Both the position numbers and the translations under genes were made by a program. Positions 16,906 to 26,744 of a DNA stretch of 64,000 nt are shown in pieces; the stretch's first letter is position 1, and each line of letters begins with the position of its first letter. Under the pieces are notes generated by a model that saw only the letters and a list, made by a program, of their open reading frames with translations, did no database searches and was not told the DNA's origin. This stretch comes from Sodaliphilus pleomorphus (GTDB taxonomy: Bacteria; Bacteroidota; Bacteroidia; Bacteroidales; Muribaculaceae): NCBI RefSeq assembly GCF_009676955.1, contig NZ_CP045696.1, positions 1,428,501-1,492,500 on the forward strand. The letters are read 5' to 3'.

Positions 16906-19900
16906 CTACTTCACAACTTTACGTCCGTCAACAATGTAGATGCCGTGCGGCAGCTCCTGGAGGCTGCCCTGCATCACGCGGCCGGTGATGTCGTAGACGA
17001 TACCTGCCTTGGGCGCTGCAACGCTCACGCCGGTCACGCCGGTCACGATGTCGCTGGGCAGCACGATGTTGAGTGCCGTGGCTGCTGTGGTGCCGTCGAG
17101 CATCTGGGCCCAGGCTTCGAATGGCTGCACCTCGGCGCCCGGCGAGGGCACAAACTGGCACAGGTCGCTGCGCAACACGTAGGGGGCTGCGGGCGAGGCC
17201 GTGTTGAAGGTGCCGCGCAACAGGTAGCTCTGGCCGCTGGTGATGGCCTTGGTCTCGGCGGTGACGCGGGCCTGCGTAGCCTCGAAGGTGACCATGCCTT
17301 GTGCCGGTGCCACACCACGGGCCAGGGCCACCAGATAGGGCCTGCAGCTGTGCATCTGGGCAGCATAGTCAAAGATGAGCTCGCTGCTGGCTGCATCCTC
17401 CCCGACCAGCTCGAGCACCAGCACCTGCTGTGAGCGGCCGGCGGGGGCGTGGCGCCAGTTGATCTCGTTGCCCTGGGCCAACACGCGCTGCGGGGCAAAG
17501 GGCAGCACCATCGTGCTCCAGTTGTAGTGCTCGCCTGCGGGCTCAAGACTGCGGGTGAATGTGGCCTGCTGCGCGGTGAAATCGACCGGCGTGAAGAAGG
17601 GGTGGCCGGCGGTGAGAGACAGCGACGGGGCCACCGTGCCCAGCACCACGTTTTTGCCTTGCAGGCCGGCGGGCACCGTGTCGGCAGCGCCGAGCAAGTA
17701 CACCACGTTGGGGTTGGCGCTGGCCGTGACGTTGTCGAAGCTCAGGCCCTCAAGGCTCACTGCGGCGGCATCGGCAGGGATGGTGATCGAGGCCGCAGCC
17801 TGCTGGCTGTGGCGCACGCCGCTTGCCGTCCAGGTCACGAGGCCGCGCTGCAGGTCGTAGTACTTGCTCTCGCCCGGCTTCACCAGGTTGGTGAGGTGGC
17901 TGGCCTCGCTGTCGTCGGGCTCGTCGTTGCGGGCATACACGTTGAGCGAGTAGGTGCTGCCATAGGCCAGGTTGTCGAAGGTGAATTGCAAGTCCTTGCT
18001 CTCGCCTGGCTTGAGATTGAGCGACGCTTGCTCATAGGTGACCATGCTGCCACGGGTGTTGCCGGCGCTGTCGGTCTTGACGATGAAGAGCGGGGCCAGC
18101 ACATAGCGGTTGTAGTCGCCTGCGGCCTTGTTGGTGACCGTGACCTTGAAGGTCACCTGGTTGTCCCACACGATGCCGTGCTCGCCGGCCTGTGCAGGCT
18201 GCTGTGCGCCCAGGGCCGAGATGGCGACCTCAAGATTCATGGCCGCCTCCGACTTGGCCTCGACGGTCATCGAGCCCGTGGCGCCAGTCACGGCATGCAT
18301 TCCGTCTTGGTCGGTGGTCACCACGATCGACTTGGTGCCGGCGCTGGTGGGGGTGAAGTTGAAGCTCACCGTCTTCTGCTCGCCGGCAGGCACCTCGGCA
18401 GTGATACAGCTCGTGTAGGGGGTGAAGGTGGGATCGAGTGCCTCGCCGTCGACCCACAGGTAGAGGTTGCCATAGTAGCGGTCGGCACTGTTGTTGGCCA
18501 GCGTCACATCGACGCGTGCCGAGAGACCCACCTTCTCGCCGCCTTTCACCACTACAGCCTTGCCCTCGAGGTTGGTCACCGGGTGGCAAGTGAGCGTGGC
18601 CGTGTAATTGGTGAGCTTGGCCTCGATATAGTAGCGGTCGCTCTCCAGCATGGGCAGCCACTGGGTGCTGTCTTTCTCCTGGCACACGGGCACGAGGCGG
18701 TAGTCGCCCACCAGGCCCTTGCCGAACTTCTTGCTACTGCTTGCGCTCAGGTCGCGGCCAAACTGCACCCTGTCGCCCAAGGCGCTGGAAGTGACCTGGC
18801 CATAGACAGGAGTGGTCATGATGAGCTCCACCATGTTGCCCTCCATGTCGTAGAGGGCAAGACCCTCTTTGAATTTCTTCTTGCTGCCCTGGTGATCGCT
18901 GAAGTTCACGTTGATGTAGTGGCTCTTGTAGATCGAGAAGCCCGCGCTCTTGCTGTCGCGCTCCCAGGTGGCAGTAGTCGAGTTGTAGTTGATGCTGATG
19001 CCCGTGGCCGAGAGCAGGCTGCGCGGCTGCGGCACGACTGTGGTGTCGGGGGGCGCCACCGTGGTGTCGCCCGTCTGGCTCAGGTCGGGCTTGATGCCCA
19101 CGATGGCGTTCTGCTTCATGTTGTAGCCCTCGCCCACGCCGGCGCCGCCTATGCCGCTGGCATTGGGATTGAGCACCGAGAGCTGGAAGTAGCCGTTGCC
19201 CATGCCACCCCAACCCCAGTTGATGTGGAAGAAGTCGCCCATCTCAAAGCCGTCGCACACAAAGGAGTGACCGCCGCCCGAGCCCGCCGTGCCGTTGTAC
19301 ACCACGGGGCGTCCCGACTCGAGCTCGCCGTAGATGAGGTTGTCCCAGTCGGTCTGGCTGTAGTCGTTGCGGTAGGCGATGTGCAGCGAGGTGCTGTCGT
19401 AGCCGAAGTAGCGCGTGAAGGCAACGGGGATATCATCGGTATAGGCACCGCTCGAGTTGCGCCCATACTGCATCTTCACGGCATAGCCGGCATATTGCAT
19501 GAGCTGGGCCACAGCGTGGATGCTGGCCTCGTCCTCGGCTCCGGTGTAGCTGTTGCGCATGTGGTCCCAGTCGAAGCTCGCCACGGGCAGCTCCTCGGTG
19601 GTGGCGGTGCCATAGTCGTAGCCGCCGTTGCTGTAGGTGAACGTGTAGGAGGGTATGACGCGCGTCGTCGTCTTGGGCCACTTGTGGTAGTTCATCACCT
19701 GGGCTATGCTGGTGGCCACACACCCGGTGTAGGCCAGCTCGCTCGAGCCGTCACTGTTCATAAACTGGGGGCACAGGTTCCAGTAGGGCGTTGCCTGGTC
19801 CCACTTGCTGGCGATGAGGGGGGCAATGCTGTGGCGTGTGGCCACTGGCACCCTGGCGGCAGCGCTCATGCTGCGGCGCGCCGTGGCGTCGTCCATCATG

Positions 19901-20262
19901 CTCAGCGCCTGCAGCTGGTGCTCATAGTCGGCGAGCAGGGCTTGCATCGCAGGCGACAGGCGGCCAGGGTCGATAGTGCCTTGCGGGCTATAGGCCAGCA
20001 CGGGTGCAGTGCGGTCGTCGCCCGACACGATGGCCCAGCCTTGCTCACCGCCAGGGGCGTTGAAGATATAGTAGCTGGCGTTGTCGGCACCCGAGCGGTT
20101 CAGGCTGGTGCCTCGCTTCACCATTTTGGGTTTAGATGTGGCGACTTGCTGCCACTTCATGAATCTCATCGCCTCTTGCAGTGCGCTCTGTTGCGACACG
20201 GGACTGGCCATCATCGCAATAGAGAAGACGATCGACAGGATGAAAAAGAATCGTTTGCGCAT
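16906..20262 (-). CDS. C10 (streptopain/PrtT-like) cysteine protease with T9SS sorting domain
   Basis: Secreted multidomain protease of 1118 residues. A signal peptide (about 1-20) is followed by a Spi/C10-type propeptide with GWAIVSGDDRTAPVLAYSPQG near 75-95. The catalytic Cys181 is in YTGCVATSIAQVMNYHKWP, the catalytic His332 in GGGHSFVCDGF, and NWGWGG is at 348-353. About 650 residues of beta-sandwich repeats follow. The protein ends in a type-A T9SS CTD, VYDITGRVM...LPHGIYIVDGRKVVK, so it is expected to cross the outer membrane by the PorX/PorW-dependent system encoded in this window. It is divergent from a TPR-TM-AraC regulator at 20601. Substrate and partner are unknown. Confidence 0.92.
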   Translation of the reverse strand: MRKRFFFILSIVFSIAMMASPVSQQSALQEAMRFMKWQQVATSKPKMVKRGTSLNRSGADNASYYIFNAPGGEQGWAIVSGDDRTAPVLAYSPQGTIDPGRLSPAMQALLADYEHQLQALSMMDDATARRSMSAAARVPVATRHSIAPLIASKWDQATPYWNLCPQFMNSDGSSELAYTGCVATSIAQVMNYHKWPKTTTRVIPSYTFTYSNGGYDYGTATTEELPVASFDWDHMRNSYTGAEDEASIHAVAQLMQYAGYAVKMQYGRNSSGAYTDDIPVAFTRYFGYDSTSLHIAYRNDYSQTDWDNLIYGELESGRPVVYNGTAGSGGGHSFVCDGFEMGDFFHINWGWGGMGNGYFQLSVLNPNASGIGGAGVGEGYNMKQNAIVGIKPDLSQTGDTTVAPPDTTVVPQPRSLLSATGISINYNSTTATWERDSKSAGFSIYKSHYINVNFSDHQGSKKKFKEGLALYDMEGNMVELIMTTPVYGQVTSSALGDRVQFGRDLSASSSKKFGKGLVGDYRLVPVCQEKDSTQWLPMLESDRYYIEAKLTNYTATLTCHPVTNLEGKAVVVKGGEKVGLSARVDVTLANNSADRYYGNLYLWVDGEALDPTFTPYTSCITAEVPAGEQKTVSFNFTPTSAGTKSIVVTTDQDGMHAVTGATGSMTVEAKSEAAMNLEVAISALGAQQPAQAGEHGIVWDNQVTFKVTVTNKAAGDYNRYVLAPLFIVKTDSAGNTRGSMVTYEQASLNLKPGESKDLQFTFDNLAYGSTYSLNVYARNDEPDDSEASHLTNLVKPGESKYYDLQRGLVTWTASGVRHSQQAAASITIPADAAAVSLEGLSFDNVTASANPNVVYLLGAADTVPAGLQGKNVVLGTVAPSLSLTAGHPFFTPVDFTAQQATFTRSLEPAGEHYNWSTMVLPFAPQRVLAQGNEINWRHAPAGRSQQVLVLELVGEDAASSELIFDYAAQMHSCRPYLVALARGVAPAQGMVTFEATQARVTAETKAITSGQSYLLRGTFNTASPAAPYVLRSDLCQFVPSPGAEVQPFEAWAQMLDGTTAATALNIVLPSDIVTGVTGVSVAAPKAGIVYDITGRVMQGSLQELPHGIYIVDGRKVVK

Positions 20263-20600
20263 AGTAAAAAGTAAGTAAAGGATATTTAGTGGTTTTGGTT
20301 TAGTATGTGTGCATGTTTCGAGTCACATCGCAACAGGGGAGGAAAAACGCGCTGCAAGCATGCAGGTCATGTATCGTCGCGTGCTTTTCAAGCCCCCACG
20401 GTGCATTGCCGGTTACAAATTTAAACAAAAACAGCCAATATCGGCGCCCTTTTTTAATCCATTTCCGTCAATTTTCCGCATGTGTATAAGATTTTTCCTG
20501 CAACGCTGCACCAGGCGGCCTGTGGCACTGGCCCGAAAAAACAGTTGTGGCAGCAAGGCTGGATTGCTCCATTTTTATTATATTTGCAACAACTCATCAC
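20263..20600. promoter_or_regulatory. Divergent control region of protease and AraC-type regulator
   Basis: 338 bp without a gene. It holds a reverse-strand TAAATTTG box at 20416-20423, giving the protease a leader of about 150 nt, and a forward TATATTTG box at 20579-20586 for the regulator. Being shared, it is the natural place for the regulator to act, though no clear operator repeat is visible. Confidence 0.5.
20579..20586 (+). promoter_or_regulatory. -7 box of TPR-AraC regulator; nearly leaderless start
   Basis: TATATTTG, 14 nt before the ATG at 20601. Transcription should start within about 10 nt of the start codon, ruling out the longer ORF start at 20547. Confidence 0.55.
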
Positions 20601-22394
20601 ATGACCAACCGCCTCATGACCATAAAAACGACAAAAAACAAACTCTTGCTCCTGCACGCGCTGCGCCACGTGGCACTCGCAGCACTCGCAGTACTTGCCT
20701 GCCTGCTCCCGACACAGGCCGGCGCACAGCAGCACGAGAGCGCACAGCAGCTGCTGCACCAGTGCGAGGTGGCACGCGACAAGAGCCACCACCAGCAGCT
20801 GAGCCAGCTGGCCGGCCGACTGCTGGCCGTGGCCCGGCAGCAACACGACGCGCGGCTCGTGGCCTATGCCTTGATGTACAAGGGCTCGGCCTTGCTCTTC
20901 ACGGGCAACGACGACAAGGCCGTGGCAACGCTGCAGCAAGCCCTCAAGGCGGCTGGCGACGCCGGCAACGACAGCGTGAAAGCTGCCGTGATGAACAACC
21001 TGGGCATCTACTATGCCTCGATGGCCGGCAACCCCTTCTATGCCCAGCAGAGCTTTCTCAAGGGCAAGCGGCTGGCCATGGCCGCCGGCGACAGCAGCCT
21101 GCAACTGCGCATCGCCGGCAACCTGCTCGTGCTCACCAAGACCCCCGGCGACAACGAGAGCATAGCCCAGGCCCGCGCCATTTGGAGCTACGGCAAGGCC
21201 CACCGCATCGCCGAGCTCGCCTACATGGGGGCCTTCTACATGGCCCAGTGCCAGCACCACGCCTCCCGCTACCGCGAAGCCCTGAAGTGGGTGCAGGAGT
21301 GCCTCGACATCTACAGGCACTACCACTACAACGACATTGCCTATGTGCACGTGCTGCACTCCCAGATTTTGCTCGACATGGGCAAGACCGCCCAAGCGGC
21401 CGCCATGGCGCAAACGGCCGTCGAGGTGGCCACCCGGCTGCACCAGCTGCGCATTGTGCCCGATGCCCTGCTGCAGCTGGCCCACGTGGAGCGCAAGCGC
21501 GGCAACCTCGAGGCCTCGACAGGGCTTGCCCGCAAGGCCCTCGACGCCGCCCGCAGGGCCAGGACCAACACAATGCTCGTCGACGCTCAGGAGCTGCTGG
21601 CCAGCAACTACATCGACTTGCGGCAGCCCGACTCGGCCTATGCTCACCTCATGAGCGCATTTAAGGCCATGCAGAGCGTGCAGTCGTTCGACTTCAAGCA
21701 GCTCGAGCACGAGCAAAGCATCATGCAAAACATCGAGGCCATGGAGCACCAGGCACAGCTGCACGCGCTCGAGTCGGCCTCGCAGCGGCGCGTGGCCTGG
21801 GCCCTGGCGGCCGTCGTGGCAGTGCTCGTGGCACTGCTTGCGACAACAATTGCGGCTGCCCGGCGACGCAGCAAGCTATACCGCGGCATCGTGGCACAAA
21901 ACGTGAAGGCACTGGCCCGGCAGCAAGAGCTGCAAGAGCGCCTGGCCAGCCTCGCAGCCTCCTCGGCAAGCGATAGTGCCAGCAGTGCCAAGACGGTGAA
22001 AATCGACGAGAAGCGCGGCCAGGAAATCTACGACCGCCTGTGCCAGCTCATGGAGCAAGACCGCGTGTTCACCAACCCGCAGCTGGGCCGCGAGGCCCTG
22101 GCCGAGATGCTGGGCACCAACCGCACCTATCTATCGGCCATCGTGAAAGAGAAAAGCGGCATGAACGTGCTGCAGTACATCAACAGCTACCGCATAGGCG
22201 AGGCCGTGAAGATACTGAGCGACAAGGCCATGGTGTCGCTCCCGCTCAAGCGCATCTACAGCGAGGTAGGCTTTGCCTCGCCCACCACATTCTACAAGCT
22301 GTTTCAGCAGCAGGTGGGCATCACGCCGCACACCTACCGCAAGCAATTTCTCGAGATGGACCACGACAGCAGCCACGACCACAACAGCGCTTAG
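20601..22394 (+). CDS. TPR-transmembrane-AraC family regulator
   Basis: 597 residues. An N-terminal signal/anchor segment (LRHVALAALAVLACLLP) precedes a periplasmic TPR-type helical array (about 45-390). One transmembrane helix follows (WALAAVVAVLVALLATTIAA, about 410-430), then a coiled linker and a cytoplasmic AraC-type DNA-binding domain at the C-terminus with VLQYINSYRIGEAVKIL and GFASPTTFYKLFQQQVGITP. Such one-component membrane regulators link a periplasmic signal to transcription. The divergent neighbour is a C10 protease, and the same pair recurs at 43-47 kb. The start at 20601 fits the promoter; ATG 20616 is an alternative. Confidence 0.85.
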   Translation: MTNRLMTIKTTKNKLLLLHALRHVALAALAVLACLLPTQAGAQQHESAQQLLHQCEVARDKSHHQQLSQLAGRLLAVARQQHDARLVAYALMYKGSALLFTGNDDKAVATLQQALKAAGDAGNDSVKAAVMNNLGIYYASMAGNPFYAQQSFLKGKRLAMAAGDSSLQLRIAGNLLVLTKTPGDNESIAQARAIWSYGKAHRIAELAYMGAFYMAQCQHHASRYREALKWVQECLDIYRHYHYNDIAYVHVLHSQILLDMGKTAQAAAMAQTAVEVATRLHQLRIVPDALLQLAHVERKRGNLEASTGLARKALDAARRARTNTMLVDAQELLASNYIDLRQPDSAYAHLMSAFKAMQSVQSFDFKQLEHEQSIMQNIEAMEHQAQLHALESASQRRVAWALAAVVAVLVALLATTIAAARRRSKLYRGIVAQNVKALARQQELQERLASLAASSASDSASSAKTVKIDEKRGQEIYDRLCQLMEQDRVFTNPQLGREALAEMLGTNRTYLSAIVKEKSGMNVLQYINSYRIGEAVKILSDKAMVSLPLKRIYSEVGFASPTTFYKLFQQQVGITPHTYRKQFLEMDHDSSHDHNSA

Positions 22395-22465
22395 CCTCTA
22401 CCCCACCCCCGCGCCGGCAAATTGCGCCACCACGTGCAACGCTCATGTGGGGTGGGCACACACAC
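22395..22465. other. Short spacer before the candidate RNA
   Basis: No feature is seen apart from GC-rich sequence following the regulator stop. Confidence 0.4.
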
Positions 22466-22611
22466 AAAAAAAATCCGTGATATCACTATCGCGGATTGCT
22501 TAACTAATTAACCTTCTAATACCATTAACATAAACCTTAAACAAAAAACGAAATAAGAACCGTCTCACGACGCCTGGTATCTCGTAACCTTAAAACTAAT
22601 ACCATGAAAAA
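22466..22611 (-). ncRNA. Candidate small RNA (about 146 nt)
   Basis: On the minus strand a TACTTTTG -7 box (22618-22625) is followed by about 146 nt without an ORF. It ends in a Rho-independent terminator: AATCCGCGATA / TATCACGGATT stem (22472-22497) plus T6-T8. The RNA would contain two copies of an ATGGTATTAG...AAGGTTA motif (plus-strand 22585-22605 and 22509-22525) and a GC-rich hairpin between them. No coding gene adjoins it in the same direction, so it is not a simple leader. I recall similar A/T-rich motif pairs from other Bacteroidales intergenic regions, but I cannot assign an Rfam family. Confidence 0.6.
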
Positions 22612-22617
22612 CCGATG

Positions 22618-22625
22618 CAAAAGTA
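22618..22625 (-). promoter_or_regulatory. -7 box of candidate small RNA
   Basis: Reverse-strand TACTTTTG matches TAnnTTTG and sits directly upstream of the predicted RNA 5' end. Confidence 0.5.
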
Positions 22626-22890
22626 AGACAAATATGTTTTACAACATAATTTTTCAGCACATTTTTCTCGATTTTAAGGCTATTTAACACTCCTTGCCCC
22701 CCTCGTGAGCCCTGTGCAGCACATGTCAAAGGGCAGGCGAAGCCCTTGTAGGCAAGCAACACAAGTCTAAAACAATCAACAACTTGCACTTCATTTCATT
22801 GCACTTTCAAGAAATGTTATCTCATTGTCATGCAACTGTAACACCCCTGTCATATCACTTAAGCGCGAGAATCTGTTTTTATTGATTAGT

Positions 22891-22926
22891 GAGAAGCCTG
22901 CGGGTTGTGCAACCTGCAGGCTTCTC
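22891..22926 (-). terminator. Hairpin downstream of tcdA
   Basis: GAGAAGCCTGC / GCAGGCTTCTC with further inner GGTTG/CAACC pairing. It lies 63 nt past the tcdA stop. There is no strong T-run on either side, so it may be a bidirectional barrier. The 22626-22890 stretch has no other feature. Confidence 0.5.
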
Positions 22927-22988
22927 TCGTTTATCATTCAACATGTGCTGGCGGACGCCAAGCCGCCATTGCCACGCCTGGCAGGCGG

Positions 22989-23876
22989 CTACTCGTTGCC
23001 AGCCGACTGCTCTTGCAATTTCATGGTTTTCCACTCCTGCAGCATGCGGCGGGCACGGTCGGCAGCCTTGAGCGCCGGCGCGCTGGTGTCGCGCTCCTGG
23101 GGGCTGATGCGCATGGTGCCGGCAGCGGCAATGAGGTCTTTCACCACCTCGCCGCCGGCTATGATGCCCTCGGCAGCGGGCACAAAGGCGTTGCTGGCCG
23201 GGATGTTGCGGCGGTCGGTGCACTTGCGCATGTCCTTGTTGGGGCATATGCAGTGGAAGCGGCAGCTGATGTCGGCGTCGTCGAAGGGGGCCGTGGGCAG
23301 CTCGTCGCTGTAGACGCACTTGAAGTGGTTGATGCCCTCGCGGCGCAGGCGCTTGCGCATGACCTTGGCCAGGGGGTCGTTTTTGGTCTTGCTGATGTCG
23401 GCAATCCTGAAGGCTGTGGCATCAAACTTGTTGGCCGCGCCCATGCAGCACAGTATGGGCACACCCAGCTGCTTGCAGCGCCTCACGAGCTCCATCTTGG
23501 CGCTCACGGTGTCGATGCAGTCGACCACGTAGTCGTAGCAGCTCAGGTCGACCTCGTGGGCGTTGCTCACGAGATAAAACTTCTTGTAGGTGCGCACGAT
23601 GCAATGGGGGTTGATGTCGTGCACGCGCTGGGCGGCCACGTCGACCTTGTGCTTGCCGATGGTGCTGATGAGGGCGTAGAGCTGGCGGTTGACGTTGGTG
23701 AGGCACACGCGGTCGTCGTCGTAGAGGTCGATGGCGCCCACGCCGCTGCGGGCCAGCACCTCGACCACATAGCCGCCCACACCGCCCACGCCGAACACGG
23801 CCACGCGGCTGCCGGCCAGCGTGTCGATGGCAGGCTTGCCAAAGAGGAGTTGAGTGCGTGAAAACTGATTTTGCAT
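22989..23876 (-). CDS. tcdA: tRNA threonylcarbamoyladenosine dehydratase (TcdA/CsdL-like)
   Basis: ThiF/E1-like enzyme of 295 residues that uses ATP to cyclise t6A37 to ct6A in tRNAs reading ANN codons. The nucleotide-binding loop GVGGVGGYV is at 29-37, with DLYDDDRVCLTNVNRQL (50-66) containing the E1-family N-R-Q and VVDCIDTVSAK (about 116-126). The cysteine-bearing FHCICPNKDMRK segment follows at about 200-212. The TAACTTTG box at 23899-23906 gives a short leader. Fold and family are clear; the exact substrate is inferred from the YgdL/TcdA resemblance. Confidence 0.88.
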   Translation of the reverse strand: MQNQFSRTQLLFGKPAIDTLAGSRVAVFGVGGVGGYVVEVLARSGVGAIDLYDDDRVCLTNVNRQLYALISTIGKHKVDVAAQRVHDINPHCIVRTYKKFYLVSNAHEVDLSCYDYVVDCIDTVSAKMELVRRCKQLGVPILCCMGAANKFDATAFRIADISKTKNDPLAKVMRKRLRREGINHFKCVYSDELPTAPFDDADISCRFHCICPNKDMRKCTDRRNIPASNAFVPAAEGIIAGGEVVKDLIAAAGTMRISPQERDTSAPALKAADRARRMLQEWKTMKLQEQSAGNE

Positions 23877-23898
23877 TTGTTCTGAAATTTCAAGGGTG

Positions 23899-23906
23899 CA
23901 AAGTTA
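23899..23906 (-). promoter_or_regulatory. -7 box of tcdA promoter
   Basis: Reverse-strand TAACTTTG lies 23 nt upstream of the tcdA ATG. Confidence 0.6.
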
Positions 23907-23974
23907 TATATTTTTTGCCCGTCAAGGAAATATTGTGTAATTTAGAGGCTCTAAAAAATAAACGAGCTGCAACA

Positions 23975-24247
23975 ATGAAGAAAATCGTGTTTTCGCTCGT
24001 CGCCTGCCTGGCCACGGCCCTCGTGGCATGCAGCCCGAGCGGCCCCACAGGCACCCCGGCAACCGACGCCCAGGCCGTAGCACAGAAACTGAAAGAAGGC
24101 GACCGCCAGGCCGCCGCACAGCTGCTGCACGACTATGATGCCTACTATGGGAAGCTGGGCACGGGCAAGAGTGCCAAGTTCAACCTCGAGCTGTTGCGCG
24201 CAGGCGTGAACCTGAGTGTGCGCGACTCGCTGGAGCGGGGCCAGTAG
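23975..24247 (+). CDS. Small predicted lipoprotein
   Basis: 90 residues starting MKKIVFSLVACLATALVACS, a classic lipoprotein signal with a lipobox Cys near residue 19. A short flexible linker (PSGPTGTPATD) precedes one helical domain (AQKLKEGDRQAAAQLLHDYD, then FNLELLRAGVNLS). The longer frame from 23858 includes the tcdA promoter and is rejected. Function unknown. It stands alone between tcdA (divergent) and pgeF (convergent). Confidence 0.7.
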   Translation: MKKIVFSLVACLATALVACSPSGPTGTPATDAQAVAQKLKEGDRQAAAQLLHDYDAYYGKLGTGKSAKFNLELLRAGVNLSVRDSLERGQ

Positions 24248-24276
24248 CATCACCGCTCGCCGCCCCCGCGGGGGGC

Positions 24277-25077
24277 TCAATGCCGCCTGATGATGCCCGT
24301 GAACGTGCGGCCCGAGGCGATGCCCAGGCGGCGGGCCGAGAAATAGAGGTTGGGGTTGCAACGCGTGCACTCGCCGTTCCAGGTGATGTGGCGGGGATGT
24401 ACACCAGCCTCGACAAGATCGATCTTGTTGGCCGTGGGCAGGTCGACGTGCATCTTGCCGGTGCGCGTGTTGCGCACGGCCACATAGCGCTCGTCGTAGC
24501 CCGCACCAGTCAGGGCCTCGACCACCTCGTCGCCCACCTCAAAGCAATCCTGGCATATACACGCCCCCATGGTCGCCACGATGCGGCCAGGCTGGGCACC
24601 CACTGCCTGCATGGCCGCCACCGTGCGCGAGGCGATGCGGGCCACCGTGCCACGCCAGCCGGCGTGGGCCACAGCCACAACGCCTGCCGCGGGGTCGCAC
24701 AGGGCAATGTTCACACAGTCGGCCGTGTTCACCCCCAGGCACACGCCCGTGAGGCAGGTGACCAGCGCATCTACGCCATCGAGCTCGCTGGCGCGCTCGT
24801 GGCTGGACAAGGCCAGCAACCGGGCGTCGACGAGCCGCACCTGGCTCGTGTGGCGCTGGCGGGGCATGACCAGGCACTGCGGGTCGATGTGCAGCTGCTT
24901 GCACAGCTGCAAGCGGCACTGCACCACGTGCAGCGGGTCGTCGCCCACATAGTCGCACAGGTTCACCTCGCTGTAGGGGTCGGCCGGGTCGACGTGGCCG
25001 CGCAGCACGTTGAAGGCTTCGATGCCGCCCAGCGGCTCGGCCATGGGCAGGCAATCAATCTTCAGGCTTGGCATCAT
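24277..25077 (-). CDS. pgeF: Purine nucleoside phosphorylase/laccase-domain protein PgeF (YfiH family)
   Basis: 266-residue protein of the multicopper-oxidase-fold YfiH/LACC1 family. Members show purine nucleoside phosphorylase/deaminase activity or act in peptidoglycan editing. The metal-ligand signature is visible as H in [11 protein letters not shown] in [12 protein letters not shown] and H in [11 protein letters not shown]. The first 23 nt overlap the 3' end of obgE on the same strand, so translation is probably coupled. A later Met (MAEPLGG) is an alternative start without overlap. It acts in the cytosol; the exact role in this organism is not known. Confidence 0.88.
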   Translation of the reverse strand: MMPSLKIDCLPMAEPLGGIEAFNVLRGHVDPADPYSEVNLCDYVGDDPLHVVQCRLQLCKQLHIDPQCLVMPRQRHTSQVRLVDARLLALSSHERASELDGVDALVTCLTGVCLGVNTADCVNIALCDPAAGVVAVAHAGWRGTVARIASRTVAAMQAVGAQPGRIVATMGACICQDCFEVGDEVVEALTGAGYDERYVAVRNTRTGKMHVDLPTANKIDLVEAGVHPRHITWNGECTRCNPNLYFSARRLGIASGRTFTGIIRRH

Positions 25078-26317
25078 CGGGGTCGCTCACTACTTGAAAA
25101 CCGTCGTTCTCGTCTTTGTAATCATCGGCCCAGTACTCGTCGTCCCACTGGCGCCGCCGCTGCTCCTCCTGGGCCGTACTCATGCTGCCGCCGCCCAGTT
25201 TCTCAAAGTCGTCGATGCGGGGCTCGGGCTTGGCCTGGGCCTCAAAGATGAAGTCGTCTTCCTCTTTCACGCGGTGGTTCTGGGCCAGGTCGCGGTGAGT
25301 GAGCGTCTCGGGTATGCGGTTGCGCTCGTCGTTGATGGTGCGCCACAGCACGTCTTTGAGCTCGGTGAGGCCTTTTTGGGCCACACTCGAGATAAACACC
25401 GTGGGCACGCCCTCGGGCAGCTCGTCGCGCATCTGCTCAATGAGCTCGTCGTCGAGCATGTCGATCTTGGTGATGGCCAGCACGCGGGGCTTCTCTACCA
25501 AGTCGGGGTTGAAGGTCTCCAGCTCGTGGCACAGTATGGCATACTCCTGCTTGATGTGGGTGGCATCGGCAGGTATCATGAAGAGCAACACGGCATTGCG
25601 CTCGATGTGGCGCAAGAAGCGCAGCCCCAGCCCGCGGCCCTCGCTGGCCCCCTCGATGATGCCGGGAATGTCGGCCATCACAAACGACTGCTGTCCCCTG
25701 TAGCTCACGATGCCCAGGTTGGGCTCGAGCGTGGTGAAGGGGTAGTTGGCTATCTTGGGCTTGGCCGCCGATATCACCGAGAGCAGGGTCGACTTGCCGG
25801 CATTGGGGAAGCCCACCAGGCCCACATCGGCCAGCAGCTTGAGCTCGAGTATCACCTGCTTCTCCACACCGGGCTCGCCAGGCTGGGCATAGCGGGGAGT
25901 CTGGCGCGTGGCCGTCTTGAAGTGCTGGTTGCCCAGCCCGCCGCGGCCGCCCTTGAGCAGCTTCACGACCTGCCCGTCGCGCGTCACGTCGCACAAGAAC
26001 TGGCCCGTCTCGGCGTCATACACGGCCGTGCCGCAAGGCACCTCGATGGTGCGGTCCTCGCCATCCTTGCCCGTGCACTGGTTCTCATAGCCCGGCTGGC
26101 CGTCGGTGGCAATGATGTGGCGGGTGTACTTCAAGTGAATGAGCGTCCACAAGTTGGCGTTGCCCTTCAAGTACACGTGGCCGCCACGGCCGCCGTCGCC
26201 GCCGTCGGGACCGCCCTTGGGCATGTACTTGGCGCGGTGCAGGTGGGCCGAGCCGCGGCCGCCGTGGCCGCTGCGGCACAATATCTTCACATAGTCGATG
26301 AAATTGGATTCTGCCAT
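25055..26317 (-). CDS. obgE: Obg-family GTPase
   Basis: 420-residue ribosome-associated GTPase needed for 50S assembly and stress control. The glycine-rich Obg fold covers about 1-160 with [19 protein letters not shown] near 35-53. The G domain follows with G1 GFPNAGKST (169-177), a switch region, and NKID-type G4 given as ITKIDMLDD (about 280). The C-terminus is acidic ([19 protein letters not shown]). It heads an operon with pgeF from the TAACTTTG box at 26361-26368. Confidence 0.96.
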   Translation of the reverse strand: MAESNFIDYVKILCRSGHGGRGSAHLHRAKYMPKGGPDGGDGGRGGHVYLKGNANLWTLIHLKYTRHIIATDGQPGYENQCTGKDGEDRTIEVPCGTAVYDAETGQFLCDVTRDGQVVKLLKGGRGGLGNQHFKTATRQTPRYAQPGEPGVEKQVILELKLLADVGLVGFPNAGKSTLLSVISAAKPKIANYPFTTLEPNLGIVSYRGQQSFVMADIPGIIEGASEGRGLGLRFLRHIERNAVLLFMIPADATHIKQEYAILCHELETFNPDLVEKPRVLAITKIDMLDDELIEQMRDELPEGVPTVFISSVAQKGLTELKDVLWRTINDERNRIPETLTHRDLAQNHRVKEEDDFIFEAQAKPEPRIDDFEKLGGGSMSTAQEEQRRRQWDDEYWADDYKDENDGFQVVSDPDDAKPED

Positions 26318-26360
26318 AATTCCTTTTTGATTGGGAGTGCTTGTTGTTGTAATGCAGTGG

Positions 26361-26368
26361 CAAAGTTA
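26361..26368 (-). promoter_or_regulatory. -7 box of obgE-pgeF operon
   Basis: Reverse-strand TAACTTTG lies 44 nt upstream of the obgE ATG. Confidence 0.6.
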
Positions 26369-26543
26369 CGCATTTTTTGCGACATTACTGCAAGCCCCAC
26401 GCCCGCCACGGCCGGCTGGCAACAATTGCTGTTCCAAACCACGCAAATAGTGGTAAAAATATCTACATGGGAGGGGTAAAATTGGAATTTTTCATTAGCT
26501 TTAGGGTGTGTAAATCAGAAACAAGCAAAACCTTCTCAACCAC

Positions 26544-26744
26544 ATGAATGTTTCACCCACCACATCGCACGACAAGGGCACGGGGCGCGACACGGTAGTG
26601 ACGCACACGAGGGCGCGGCTCTACGACCCCGTGGTCATGCACTTCACCACCATCGACCCCCTGGCCGAGAAAAACAAATCTATACGTCAAACGACGCAGT
26701 ATATTCTACTTATTGACAAATCAAACAGAGAAAGCAGAACATGA
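26544..26744 (+). pseudogene. Remnant of an Rhs core domain
   Basis: The 66-residue frame contains RARLYDPVVMHFTTIDPLAE, which matches the conserved end of the Rhs-repeat-associated core (R-x-YDP-x-x-x-RFTT-x-DPLAE). The key Arg before FTT is changed to His. Nothing of the large upstream Rhs repeat region is present and the frame soon ends. In intact Rhs proteins this motif marks the junction to the variable C-terminal toxin, so this is the stump of a lost polymorphic-toxin gene lying next to two small secreted protein genes. Otherwise 26369-26540 holds nothing recognised. Confidence 0.65.

Noticed and set aside
17449..20274. 941-codon plus-strand ORF opposite the C10 protease
   Set aside because: Shadow frame; biased composition (His, Val, Gly, Ala) and no start or promoter context, while the minus strand has catalytic motifs and a signal peptide.
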